NCBI GenBank assembly: GCA_029298735.1
Contig: JANSLP010000038.1
Coordinates: 62,001 to 126,000, forward strand
Length of the DNA stretch: 64,000 nucleotides
Reading direction: 5' to 3'
DNA from: Ophiostoma sp. CBS 140.51
Taxonomy: Eukaryota; Ascomycota; Sordariomycetes; Ophiostomatales; Ophiostomataceae
This document shows, one piece after another, positions 9,581-22,535 of this stretch. A program made the position numbers and the translations under genes. Each line of letters starts with the position of its first letter. Positions within the stretch are counted from its first letter, which is position 1. The notes under the pieces are model-generated. The model did no database searches and was not told the DNA's origin. It saw nothing but the letters and a program-made list of their open reading frames with translations.

Positions 9581-12500
9581 ATTGTCTCTGGGGAGGCTGT
9601 TAGTCAATGTTCAAGAAGCATGACGGAGGGGATGTAAGATACCACTGTGGAAGATGTTTGCTTTTATGATTTCTGTTATGATTATGATGTTTGGTCATGG
9701 TTCAATGTCTTTCTATCATCTCTTTTCCTTCTCTTTTGTTTTGTCTTTATATTATTCTTTTCTTTCAACCCTTCATCGTCAACACGCACCAAGGTTGTTA
9801 CTAATGTATTCTTTGCACTGCACTCTATGATTAGGCCATCTCATGAATAATGATTTCTCGTTTATTGTCTACACAAGTCGAACGAAACCAATAAACGCAT
9901 CAATACCTATTTTTATCCCGCATAAGAGCGTTGTCGTTATGATGCTGTCTAAGATCAAAAGTTGTGACCGAATGAGCTGATGCATGACTCGTCCTCGGGC
10001 CAAGAGATAAGAAGACACGAGGCTGAGGTGAACACCTCATGGCTGTGGTCTTGCAATACTTCCCGATATCTATGCATCCCCACGAGGTACACATCTACCA
10101 CGAGACCCGTCTGCTTTCTTTTTCCATTCCCTCTTAAAACCTCACTTTCACGCGAAGCAGCCCTTGAGCTGAATTGATAGCAGTTTCTTTCTTCTACACG
10201 CCCTCTTATGATGATCTTTATGATTCAACGCCGGAGTTCGCGGTGTGGAATATTATTTTCCCAAGGAAGGGAGAGATCAGCCCGTCAAGCCTCAACAAGA
10301 CACGGACTGTCCGGTCCTCTGGGCGACCTGTTGTCTTGTCGTCGCCTCTCTTTTGCCCTTTTCAGGGGATCTGCTTGGCAAAACTCATCTCCGCGTGGGT
10401 ACGACGTAGAGTATGGGGACGATAGATAAGAGTTGTGAAGTATTTGGGGGTCACAAAAATAAGAAAACACACTATGGACTCATGAAAGATGAGGTGAGAA
10501 GCTTGGAGGGAGCAAAGTCAGGCTGCCGTGGCTGTTTCACCATAGGTAGCCGGCACCAAGCACCAAACATCCCGCGTTGTCCTTGTGGAACGGACCGAGA
10601 GGATGGTCTATGTGCTCCAGAAAGAAGCGCCGGAGAGAATGAAAGCCGCTGCGGGACCATTTTGATGCAAATGGCCTGCTTTATTTTTGGTGGCCTGTCG
10701 TGGCGAGGCATCACGGGCCTTGCAGGTCTCCTCCACAGATAACTGTCCTGCACTGAGGCAGTAATACGTACGAGCCTCTCGTAACGTGACTGCTCTGTGA
10801 CAGTGGCCTTTTACGTGACCCCGGAAGCTCGGACGACCCAGTTTTGGTCTGCCCCATTGTTTTCTTCCTCCCCTTCTTCGTTGACTTCCATGCATTGCAT
10901 CGTCCCGAGGGAAAATGGATGCATTTGATCACGATATCAGTACACTTCACAGATAGACGACCGAAATGCATACGGCTGGGTAGGGCTGGACGCTGCAGCC
11001 ACTATCTTTGTCGGGACAAGATCTTTTGTTGGCTTTTTACAAAATCTGTTTTACTTCGCCCATTTCGAGCTGAGATCATGCAATCCTTTCACGAGGTGTA
11101 CGACGTACGTCGTAGAACCATTAAGGCTGACGCGGGATGCATTCCTCTGCTCTCCCTTCAGCTGTGCCACTGCGGAGTATTTTGTGATTTATTTACCAAA
11201 ACAGACCCATTGGCCCTCGGGTGCCAAGTAGATAAGAAGCGTAATGGAAAAAGAAACCACGAGATCCCAAAGGAACAAAACATGAAGCTGAAAATTGACA
11301 CACTTGCGTCATAAAACGTCAAAACAAAGTAGCATACTCAATCGCCAAAATTATGTGCCTTATTCCAACACCACGGGAGCATGCCACTCGTTGTTCTGAC
11401 ATCAACACAATCAAAAGGCTCAAGTTTCTGTGGGAGTTGAGTGTTTGCCAAGCATCACGCCCCTTTTTTCGGAGTCGCCTTTTCTTTGCTTTTTCTTTTC
11501 GTTTTCTCTTGATCTGTTTTTCAACTTTTTTCTGCTTCACGTTTATCACACTCCCGTAGAGCTTTCCGCACGGACCAAACAAGAGAAAAAAAATAAGAAA
11601 AAGGGTGCTCAATCCTCCACAATGCTCGAGACTGGAGAGGACCACTTGCACACGACAGTCGTCATGGGGAACAACACGTGACTCCACTTATTGTCTTTCT
11701 TGTCCGTTTGGGGGAACATTTTTTGAAGTCAAAGAGGGAAGAGCCGGCCAACCAATAGGCTTGTTAGCGCGCGCGGTGCTGTGTCACGACCTCTTTGCCT
11801 TTCTGCCGTGTATTCTCGTGGCTTTTTTACAGTGACATTTTCTTTGTCCTGCGGAGGGCCATCTCGAAGCCTCGAATGACGATCACCAAAGAGAAGCATT
11901 TACAAGACACTGATTCCCACGAAAAAACGCGACAGACAGGATTCAGATGTTCAGAAGAAATTGAACAAGAAATGCTTGATGGAACAAAAAGAAAACAAAA
12001 TACCCATCGATGCCCAACGAGCAGGGGCCCCTGTTATTGCGGACGATGGACCCTGCCTTTTTGTGCCTGTCATTTTCTTTTTTCGTGATCGCTTTTATTC
12101 GTCGTCATTTCATATTCTGTTGCGACGCTTGCCTTGATTCCCTTGATGCACCGTTCTCTTCTTTCCTCGCTCAACGGGGAGCATCCTCGCCCACAGGACC
12201 TATTGACTAGGAACAGTCGCTGTAACCAAGGTCTTGCCCGAGAATCCCCTGGTTCAACACTGCCGAGTTGGGATCGGTTATGTGGGAAGTAAGATACCTT
12301 CGGGGGATATTATTTAGGCGGCAACGGGGGCGTTGGAATGCGTTATGATGCGCCAAAAGACACGAAAGACACAAAAACGCACAGCAAAGTGACAGTGAGA
12401 TCACCAACCGAAATGTGTAAAGATAGGGGAGGCGGTCGGCCAACCAAGAAGATCGTCGCTCAAGCTACAGGGCAAATGAAGGCGGTGACGTGCACTTTTG

Positions 12501-15500
12501 GGCTTTTAGCGACCTTCAAGGACTCTGTTCCGGTCCTTTTCGTCTTGGTTTACTTGGTGCTCTCTTTTTCTTCCCTTTTCGCAGGCGGTCAAAGGTCGTG
12601 AGACGGCCGAGAACAGGCCTCCAGGGCTGGGCGCGGACGTCAAATTCGTTCATCAACCGGGGGGCAACTGATAAGAAAAAAGGTCAATTGTAAAAGGCTG
12701 GACACAGAGAGACAGAGTCAGAGAAACTCCCACAGTAAAGAGAAAAATGGGCCTGGGGATGTGCAATGGCAATGTGTAAAGCAGCCTTGCCATTGGCGCG
12801 ATAAAGACCCGAGTCGAGACTTGATCCATCGGCGGCCAGTGGTTGGCTGATCTATCAAAGGGGGGTGTGGTTAGTGAGTGTGCTTGTGTGAGGGAGAGAG
12901 AGAGAGAGGACCAGGCTGGGGCCAAGGCGGACGCATCGAAGCTTGTTTTAGAAAAAAGAACGTGAAAGAGAAACCCCAAAGAGGGCAAGGCCCAGAAGGC
13001 ACAGAGCCAGTGAGAGGGAAGGAGCGCTGGAGGGGACAAGGCCACCAAAAGGCTCAAGGCTGGCGCTGGTCGGAAAGGACGAAAGGCTTCACTTTTCAGT
13101 GGATGACTCCTGAAAAGGGCGACTGCCTATTGGCCAATGGCGCCCAGGGCTCTGTCTCTGTGTCGTGCTTTCCTTGTTTGCCCTGTCGTTTCTGCTCATT
13201 TTACTGGCCGATTGGGGGGAAGGGCCCTGTCATGCTAGTAAAAGGCTGGGCATTTTGACAGTGGACAGGCCTAAAAGTCACTGATCAAGAAAGATATGGC
13301 CCTGGGGCTCGTTTTATCGCGTGGCCAGGACTGGCTGTGAGGCAGGTGGTTTGCTAACGGTTTGCTGCTGCTGTACATAACCATTAAGTAACAGAATGCC
13401 TAATTAGGCTTGGGGCCCTGGCCGTCGGGTCCACCTCCCAGGCTTGACAGGGAAAGAAGACAGGGCAAGGGGCGAGGAAGGCACGCTTTCAACGGAGAGA
13501 TCCAGTAAAAAGACGGGACAAGACCGCACCGCTGTGCTGGGCATTGAGAAACACGCGCGAGGGAAGGAACCACCGAACAAGAGGAGCAAAGACAATGACA
13601 TGAAAGACGAACAAACAAATCGACAATCAGACAAGGAAGGCAAGCGCACAGGCGACAGCGGTGGCGTGCAGGGAGGAGGAAAGTGGGGAGGGAATTTGGA
13701 GTCAACTGTCACGTGCGATATCCAATTACTCTTAACATGCGATGCAATTGAATCAAAAGAGGAAAAGAACAATGAGAAGTGCTGCGAGGAATAGGGAAAG
13801 AGCGTAGAATGTAGCTGGGAAGGAGCGCATAAGGTTTGATGAGATGTTCTGCGGCTCAAAGTTTTTGCCAGTCGTCTGATGAAAGTTTTTTCTGTCACCT
13901 TAAAGAAAATTTCGAGATTTAATATGTCGTATGCATTCCTCTAACACGCCAGCAAGCCCCTAAACAGAAGGCTGCCACCTTTACAGGCGTAAAAGAGCCG
14001 GCAGCCTGGGGGACCACTCACACAACTACGTCTTTTTTTCTACCGGGTCTTTACCAACACACCCTCCGCAATCGGCAGGGTGTCAGGTCCCTTTTCTTTT
14101 CTCTTTGCCCCTAATGCTGCACGAACAAGTAAACAACCCATACGGCATTGCATCTGAAGCAAATACGACCGAGTCGGCCAGTGGAGTCCGGGGAAAGCGT
14201 GTAATGGCGACACCTACGAGCAATGAGGACAACATGCTTGAAAACTGACAGGAGAAGTAATGTCAAAATCTTGCACTCGACGGCGCAGGCGACACTTGCC
14301 AAAAAGTCCAGGAGCTGCGGAAGCGCGCCAGGCACTAGACCTGATCCAACAGCTAGGGCGTGGAGGTGTCTATCAAACTGGCGAGTTGGCAGATGCTCAT
14401 GCTTGCGAGCTCTTACACAGTCCATTTATTGAATTTTGCCTGCTTCGACAGAAAAGTACTTTCTACTTGTACACATATTACTTTTTCATTTACTCCGTAT
14501 CTCTCGTGTCTCCATTCTTCGAGGTCTCCATACCAAAAAGCTCCGTATGCACCGTCGACCCTCCCCCGGCCGGCCGACCTAGTTGACGAACCCTGGACGA
14601 CCCAGAACGAGGAACAATAAATGAGACGGGCTTCTTTTTCTCACATGGAGTGCAGGAAGTAAAATGCGGAGAAAATCTGGGCAATAAACTGGAACAAGTA
14701 GAGGCTGATATCAACTGTCGTGAGGGCTATTCCCGGCCGGGGTGCGATCATCCTCTCCTTTCGAAGTATTTCTGCGTCATGGGAAGAGGTAGAAAAAGCA
14801 AGGCAAGTAGACTTTCAAAGTTGCACGGACACAACGTACGTTGTCAAAGTGAAAAAAGACGCACATGATAGAGGATGGTCAAGATGAGCAAAAAAGAAAG
14901 CATACTTTGTCGACAGGTGAAGCTCTTGGCTCACCCTATGGCTTGAAGATTTTTATCCTAATGGAGGGTAACGAGGTTTGCGAGGGGAGGCTTACACCAT
15001 GCAGATAGATAGGGATAAAAAATCAAGTACCATCATGTGTGCCATGTATGAAATGAGGAGACAGGTCATGCCTCGAGCAAAAAAGCTAAGGATGTAAACC
15101 AAAATATCAGAACAAGAGGAGAATCATATGGCCAGATGATGAGATGAGCATAGATGAGGAAAAGAGAAAATTTTGAGAATCATACTGCGCGATTTCAAAG
15201 TCCCCTTCACACCAATATCGTTCTTTGTCTCATTGCACCATTCTCCTTTACAGTATCACAGCTCGATACTCAAAGTTCGGAGAATCGCTTGAGTATCCCG
15301 CCCTGCCGTCTGCCGTTTGCCGATCCAAGACCGTCGTAGATCCTGGGGGAAGGCAAAATGTTTGGTCGCCGCGTGGGGAAACAATGGCGAGACGACGAGA
15401 TGTATCTAGGGTATCTTACGAGCATACCTGACAAAATCTTCTCAGACAACACATCTTATTCGTACAATGGTATTGCCTCCTCACTATTTGGTATGAGCAC

Positions 15501-16768
15501 TCATTGGATACACGCAAAATCACAAATCATATTGTTGCCCGCCTTGCCTCCCGAATCGGAGCTTCGTTGTCAACAAACGAGAAAGGATGGGGGCGCAGAG
15601 CGAACACCACATCTGATACGGCAGAGCCAAGGTTGTATGGAGACGACGTGCATCCCGCATGTAAGAGAGACAGACACAAAGATGCAGGGTGCATTGCAAA
15701 ATGGGTACAGCGATTAGCTGTCTGGCTGTTCAAAAGCATCTCCATCCCGTGCGTGCAGATGGCCGTGGATTTGTGGAGTTTCTGTTTCGCTGGCAACTCG
15801 CCGGTGACGGCCGCGGGATTTTGGCTGCCTTTGCCAATTGGCAATTGATAATTGTCAACTGTGCACACGGCGCGGGCGACGTTTTGCAGAGACAGACAAA
15901 AAAAACCATATCTCGAACGAAGGAAGGTGTCCAGGTCGTTTCAAAATTGAGGCTCTCTCAGAGCTTGCATTGTCTCAAGATGTCATTTCAACTCATTTAA
16001 CTTTTTTTCCTTGCTTTATTTATTTTCCCTTCTTCTCCTTCGTCGCGCTTTGCCCTTTTCAGTCAGTTCCCAGCTGCAAGGATTCTAGACTGCTTTCATC
16101 ATTAAATGCGTAACAATCGGAGAGAGGGGCGTGGCGCTGAAATCTACAGTCGCAGAGTGGGGACAAGGGGGTGTGGATCTATGGATATGCATCAGCGAGG
16201 ATTGAAAGAGATTCGAGGGAAGGAACGAAAGACGAATGCAAAAAAAAAAAAGTAAAAAAGTTGGCCCTGACGTGCACCCGTCGAGCCGTGGCAGAAGAGC
16301 TTGGAATTACAACAAAATTACACGTGGTTAGACGAAGAGAGGCTGCATCGTATCAATGGAGGGAATTGACGCTTTTCGAAGAAAAAGAACAACCTCTTTT
16401 GCTCACTCCCTCGTCCTGTCTCGTCCCTCGCTCTTTCTTCCGAACAAGGCTCTAAGTTCTACCTCGTTCCTGCTCTCGCCTCCCGCCAGAAGAGCAAGAG
16501 ACACGCTCTCAGCTTCGCCCCCATCCGAGCTACGGAGCAAGGTGCAAGTAGCTCTTTCTGTTTCTTGGGGCCTGGCTGGCCGCGCCTTCCCTCCCCATCT
16601 TTTTTCGGCACCATCTCGACTTTGGGGCCTCGACACGCCCCTTCCCACCCATGCGCGTGTCCCATCCAGCCGTTTGTCTTTTTGCTTTTTGTCTCTTATA
16701 TGTCTCCCAATGTCTGTGATATGCGCCTTATTCGTACTCCCTCCCACGCGCATCTATCTTACCAAGCT

Positions 16769-16809
16769 CACATATGTAAATTGATTCTCACATATGATTT
16801 CCACATATG
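16769..16809. repeat. Three spaced copies of CACATATG
   Basis: The octamer occurs at 16769-16776, 16789-16796 and 16802-16809. Each copy contains the E-box palindrome CATATG. Three copies within 41 bases, about 1.5 kb upstream of the ammonium transporter start, suggest a protein-binding cluster, but this is inference only. Confidence 0.35.
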
Positions 16810-17777
16810 ATTGCGTCGCATGGCGCTTTGCCCACCCTCGTCACCCTCGGCTTTCTATGCATACGTGCACTCGTAGCATCATAACATGCAAAAAAAGGAA
16901 AGAGCACGCCCCCCATGTCCAGCGCGCAAGAACCGTCTTTGAGGGAAGAGCGATGGGCGTGCAGTGCTTTGGGCTTTTGGGCGTGCTGATGATTTCCACG
17001 CTAGGCCTTGCCGCCGGAGTGGAACGGAGGCGAAAAACTCTTTCATACAGCACTTTGGCTCTGTTTTAGAGGTCTCTTTTTTCTTTTTCTTTTTCCCGGC
17101 AGCTCCATACAAGGCACGGACGGGCGAGTTACGAGTCACCTAGATCCAAGCACAGGGAATCCAGGTCCTAAAGTCGCAATGGTACGGCTATTGTGTGGCT
17201 TTTGTGCTGTCAACTAAAGTACCTTTTTTGCTCGTGCGGTTGCGTTTCTTTTTCGTGCCTGTCCTTTTTGGCTTTCTTTTTCTTTTCTTTTTTTACTGCC
17301 CATTCCTGCCTCTGACGGCAAGCAATTACACAACACTATTTCGGGCTGGACCTCAATACACAGCCCACACAGTCTTCAGCCTGCCCCCATCCCTCCTTCC
17401 TCGGGCGTGCCTGGTTCCTTCCCTCGACACCACAACTCGTAGTTTCCCAAGTCGCAAGTTCTCGCCCACGCGCCTTCCGTGGTCGGTCGTCCTGGGTCGT
17501 CGCTGCTATTTTACTCTTTTTACTCATTTTTGTTTGCTAGTCTATCTCGCAGCCGTCTCGTCAGGAAAGAGCAATCCCGTAGTGTGGTCTGTGTCTGTAA
17601 GGTTCAACGGGCCCCCTTCCCCTTCCCTCCCACTCCCACCCCCGGTAAAGGAAAGAGACAAGAAGTCGAAGCTTGTGGCCCCAAGGCTATTTGCTATTTT
17701 GTTTTCTAAGAATCATGTGTAATACGCCCTTCACCCCCCCCCCTTCCTTCCTTCCCTTCCCTTTTCGTGCCTTCCCT

Positions 17778-18008
17778 CTTATCCACCTGTAGTCTTTGGC
17801 TGGCTTCCTTCTCTAGAGACGATCCTCAAATGGGTCCGGCCCCATATCTATTGCTTCCCATATTTCGTACTTTGTACATATAGATGCTGTGTTCCGGAAC
17901 CTTTTCTTGTTCTTTGTTTCTTGTTCTCCAGACTTCTTTTCTCGACTTCTATCTCTATCATCATTCCTTTTTAACTTCTTACCTCCACGCTCCACGTCTT
18001 TCTTTATC
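17778..18008. promoter_or_regulatory. Cluster of GATA-factor sites upstream of the ammonium transporter
   Basis: Minus-strand GATAAG is at 17778-17783. Two abutting minus-strand sites, AGATAG and TGATAG, lie at 17949-17960, and a GATAA is at 18004-18008. These match the HGATAR core of nitrogen regulators of the AreA/NIT2 family, and paired sites are the functional form in known targets. They lie about 340-570 bases upstream of the start codon. Fungal ammonium transporter genes are established AreA targets. Binding here is inferred. Confidence 0.45.
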
Positions 18009-18346
18009 CGCCTACTCTCGCCCATTCCATCCTTCGCATTCCTCAAGACGTGAATATCTCGACATTCCTTTTTGACTCAATCTCCTTCTCCCGTCTTTTC
18101 TTTTCTTAAACAAACTTGACATCTCGCCAAACTCGTTCCTTATTTCTGTACTTCGACCGGTTGTTAGTCCCGCCAACAATCACCTGTTGTACCAGCCTGC
18201 AGTAAACGGTTGTTACACACCAGCTACGAAAAGGGCGTTTACGCCTCTTTTGCCCTCACTTGTCGAAGCTCGCCGACATCCTCGACACTCATATCGTCTC
18301 TCTTCCTCTCCCGACCTCTCATCATCCCCTCCAAATCGCATCCACC

Positions 18347-20156
18347 ATGTCATATTCGTGGATCGGCGCGCCGGCCGTCTTCAATGGCACAGACTCCGGC
18401 ACCGGTGGCGACTCCGGTATGTTTTTATTCAGCCGTCCTTGCATCTGGTGACGATGATGCGTTTTATGTGCTTCTCGTCCCCCTCGTAAAACTAACAGCC
18501 TTTAAGTCACCGAAAACCTGAACCAGTGGTACCAGTCCGGTGACCAGGCGTTCATCATTGTCGCCTCATGTATGGTTCTCATCATGGTGCCTGGCATCGC
18601 TTTCCTCTACTCCGGCCTCGCACGGCGAAAGTCGGCTCTGTCCCTCATCTGGGTCTGTATGATGTCTTTCAGTGTCGTTGTCTTCCAGTGGTACTTCTGG
18701 GGCTACTCGCTCGCCTTCAGCAGTACAGCAACAAACGGTTTCATCGGCGATTTGCACCACTTCGGCCTTCTAAACACCCTCGCAGTTCCTTCTCCCGGTT
18801 CGCCTCTCATCCCCGAGCTGCTCTACTCCTTCTACCAGATGCAGTTCTGTGCCGTCACTGCCGCCCTCGTTGTCGGTGCCACCGCTGAGCGTGGCCGCGT
18901 CATCCCCGCCATGGTCTTCACATTCTTCTGGGCCACGATCGTCTACTGCCCCATCGCCTGTTGGGTCTGGAACGTCAACGGCTGGGCCTTCAACTACGGT
19001 GTGCTCGACTACGCCGGCGGTGGTCCCGTTGAGATCTGCTCTGGTGTGTCCGCGCTTGCTTACTCGTGGGTTCTCGGACGCCGCAACGAGAAGATGATGC
19101 TCAACTTCCGCCCTCACAACATCTCCCTCATCACTCTCGGCACCATTCTGCTCTGGTTCGGCTGGCTGGGCTTCAACGGTGGCTCTGCTTTCGGTGCCAA
19201 CCTGCGTGCCACCATGGCCTGCTGGAACTCGTGCTTGACTGCCATGTTTGCTGCCATGACTTGGTGTCTTCTCGATTTCCGTCTGGCCAAGAAGTGGTCG
19301 CTGGTCGGCTGGTGTTCCGGTACCATTTCGGGTCTCGTCTCGGCCACGCCTGCCTCTGGTTTCGTTACTCCCTGGGCCAGCATCATCCTCGGTATCGTCA
19401 CTGGCATCGCTTGTAACTTTGCTACTAAGGGTAAGTTTCGACCGTCTACACTCTTTGTCCTCTCCTGAAGTCCCATCTAACAATCCCACAGTCAAGTTTG
19501 TCCTCCGCATCGACGATTCCCTCGATGTGTTCGCTGAGCACGCCGTCGGCGGCATGGTCGGCCTTATCTTCAACGCTTTCTTCGCTGCCGACTACATTAT
19601 TGGCCTCGACGGTGTCAACAACGGCATGACTGGCGGCTTCATCAACCACAACTGGCGCCAGCTCTACGTCCAGATCGCCTACCTCCTCGCCTGCACCTTC
19701 TACGCCTTCACCGTTTCCGCCCTGCTCGCTAAGGCCATCGACCTGATCCCCGGCCTGCACCTGCGTGCCAGCGAAGAGGCTGAGCTCCTCGGCATGGACG
19801 ATGACCAGCACGGCGAGTTCGCCTACGATTACGTTGAGGTCCGCCGCGACTACCTCGCCTGGACCCCCGCCGAGAAGGACCCCAAGGAGGATGGTGTCCG
19901 CATTATCCCGCAGCACGGCATTGAGGGCCACCAGATGCTCATGAACGGCACCCGCCCTCCATCGCTGGCCGCCGCCTCGACTGCCGACCAGGAGGAGCGC
20001 ATCTACCTCAACAGCCAGAGCAGTAACGGCAAGGAGCGCAGTCTCGCTGGCAGCAATGGTAACGGTATCCGGCCACAACTGCAAGTTGTCTCCGACCAGG
20101 AAGATGCTGTGCAGTCCGAGAAGGTGGCACTGCCGCCCTCGCCTCCTACCCAGTAG
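18347..20156 (+). CDS. Ammonium transporter, Mep1/Mep3 (MeaA-like) class
   Basis: Exons 18347-18416, 18507-19430 and 19492-20156 encode 552 residues. The introns (90 and 61 nt) have GTATGT and GTAAGT donors and CTAAC-like branch sites. The ATG lies in the context ccaccATG. The protein has the Amt/Mep/Rh fold: YSGLARRKSA after the first helix, the family signature DYAGGGPVEICSG at 191-203, and a second conserved pore His348 in AEHAVGG. The first pore histidine is replaced by Glu199, as in yeast Mep1/Mep3 and unlike Mep2. A cytosolic tail of about 130 residues begins near 424, with the conserved GLHLRASEEAELLG segment followed by a polar Ser/Asn-rich end. It should import ammonium across the plasma membrane. 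Upstream GATA sites fit nitrogen repression. Confidence 0.93.
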
Positions 20157-22535
20157 ATTTCGATTTTCGACTTTTTTCGGTTCTTATTTCCTATCTCGCA
20201 TTTACCTATCATCTATTTACGCCATCTACTTTCTCTCTTCCTTATCATCCGCCCACTCCCATTGGCTTTCAGGTTAAACCCAATATCATAAAGGAGGGGC
20301 GGGGACAACGACAAAGATAAAAGTTGGACATATTTTTTTTTTGTTGCATACTGCAGCGTTTTCTCTTTTTGTCTTATCAACCATTACACAGCCTTGTTGT
20401 CTTTTTTTCTTTTATATCTTGTCTTATTTTTTGGGAGGAACTTATATCTGCTTTTTGGGCCTACGCTTTTTGTCTTTTATTGTTTTTGGATGGCATTTTG
20501 TCGATTGGTCAAATACCCACTCGCTGGCATATACACATGGATTTTCTTTTATCTTTTCAGAATATATATATATTTGCCTACTGCAATATTCTCTTACTCG
20601 AACTAAACTTGCTTGCCTGTTTGTTATCTTCGTCGTACCCAGGCGTCTCATTACAGCCACAGCCAAGATCGAAGGAGCTGGCTTGGCTGCAGCCCGTTAT
20701 CAGGGACTGGATAATTGAGGCCATTTTACGACCGCTGCCCACTCGCCCTCTCCCTTACGACTGTCTCCCAACTCGAATGATCTCAGGTGCTTCAAGTTCC
20801 TGTCTATCTCCTGATGATAACAAACCTGCCCACTGCGTACTTTTCTTTTTGCTTGCAGCTGTCCATTGCTGTCTAGACCGCGCGGCCATCTGTCCATTGA
20901 CTTCAGCGCGGACTAGGGCCGTCTTGGCTGTCCGCCACTGAAATGCGTGGTATTTGCTATTCGGGCTACTTTGGTGATTTGGTCCAAACCCGCCACCTCG
21001 ACTGACTGGCCTTGGCGATGTCACTGATAAAGGAAATGCAGCTGCAAAATGAAAGTAACGCTGCATTTCAGGATCCAGCAATATCGACAGATACAACACT
21101 TACAGGAGACCTACAAAAGATACAGCCCAAACCGTCACTGACGTCGGCCCCCGTTGCAATTCGTCCAGCCAACAACTGCCACCATACCCCAGACATTATC
21201 TCGACAAATCAGAGGACTCAGGGCTTACTTTCAGCATAGCTCCGACTTGATACAGCAGCGTCTCCAATTCAGTATTCTCCCAGATCTCAGCTTCGGCTCT
21301 TTTCTGGCCCGTTTTCCACACTACTGCATCCTTCTTCGATTTTGCGCTTTTTTGCACTAAAAGAAATGGGCCTCTCTCTTTTGTTTTTGGCTTCGGTTTC
21401 CCTTAAAAGTGAGATGCGTCGAAGAGCTGGGAGCAAGGGCGGCATCTTATCTTTCCCAATTGCTGGGATGGGCGGGCGGCCCTACGCCGGGGCGCCGGGC
21501 CAGCCAGTCGTTGGACGCTGCCGGTGCCCCACGGCCCACCGACCTTTCCCTTCTTGGCACTTGCAGCACTCCAAAGGCTCCAGCCTTATCTCTACCACAG
21601 CTCGACAACCTCACCAAAAAGACGCGGCAGCAAGAGATACGGACATCCCGCCCATTCCCCCTGGTTTCTTTCCTCCCTCGTTTCTTCTCTTCTATTCCCT
21701 TTTCATCTCCTCGATCCAATACTCCGCGTTTTCTTGTTCTCATAGCTCCACCGATCCCCCGGCTCCTCCTCAGATCCTCTCGCTTGCCTTGCTTTGGTCT
21801 GCTTTGGTCTGTTTTTGTGCCTTTGTTGCAATGCACACGCCCCCTCCTTTTCAAAGGTCATTTTCCTGAAGGTTTTTTCTTGCTCTTATGATACCACTGA
21901 TCCCCCGGACTCCTATTTCGGTCCCGCCATCTATTTTCACTCCAAGTGGACGGGAGGATCTGCCGTTGTTTCTTGCTAAATCGGCCACCGCGAACTGGCC
22001 CACCACCCAATACCCCTTTTAACCTTTTAACATGACTCTCTTTCCCCGTTCTCCTTTCCTTTCATCTCGCCTACTCCGGTACTCCGTACTTAAGTGGGCT
22101 GACCCCCGTGCCCCCTAGATTTTACGGAAGATCCTCCCATTTCACAGATTTTTTCATGTCCCTGTGAGCTGTCTGAATTTTCTTTCAAATTCTCACCATT
22201 GATGGAGTCCCCCATCATCACGGTCTTGCCGTCTTGTGGGGAAGCAAGTGCACTTCACATCAAGCCTCCGATTTTCGCTCTTCATCATCCGTAGTATGAG
22301 AGATGATGTGATTTTTTCTTACTTCTTTCCCCGCATGATCATTTCAAAAATCTTGATATCATGTGCAAATCACAAAATTATCACGACACAAATCGTCATC
22401 GTCTGATGGATCATCTCCTTACTTCACTAATGTTGTCATCTGCCTCGAGGTCATTTCGTTTTATTGTTGAAACTATGTGGACCATTCGCACTTGACTCCT
22501 CCTTCCTATCAGGTGGGCACCGAGAATTTTCAGAT
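20157..22535. other. Convergent 3' regions, no gene seen
   Basis: About 2.4 kb between the ammonium transporter (plus) and the kinase-like gene (minus). Pyrimidine-rich tracts occur at about 20.3-20.6 and 21.3-21.9 kb. The open frames here start at non-ATG codons or lack protein-like composition. No RNA genes were recognised. Confidence 0.5.

Larger units (their letters stand above)
9581..18346. other. Large gene-free interval upstream of the ammonium transporter
   Basis: About 8.8 kb with no supportable protein gene on either strand. Most longer frames begin with TTG or GTG. One ATG frame at 15358-15717 (119 residues) has no recognisable composition or domain. The last 900 bases before 18347 are pyrimidine-rich, as is usual for fungal promoters and leaders. 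It also contains a triple CACATATG cluster and GATA sites, listed separately. No tRNA, 5S rRNA or transposon ends were recognised. Confidence 0.55.

Noticed and set aside
15358..15717. 119-codon ATG frame
   Set aside because: The start context is acceptable, but composition is unbiased and no domain is visible; likely chance in an 8.8-kb gap.
18770..19573. 267-codon minus-strand frame over the ammonium transporter
   Set aside because: Antisense shadow of transporter codons; it also crosses the second intron of the real gene.
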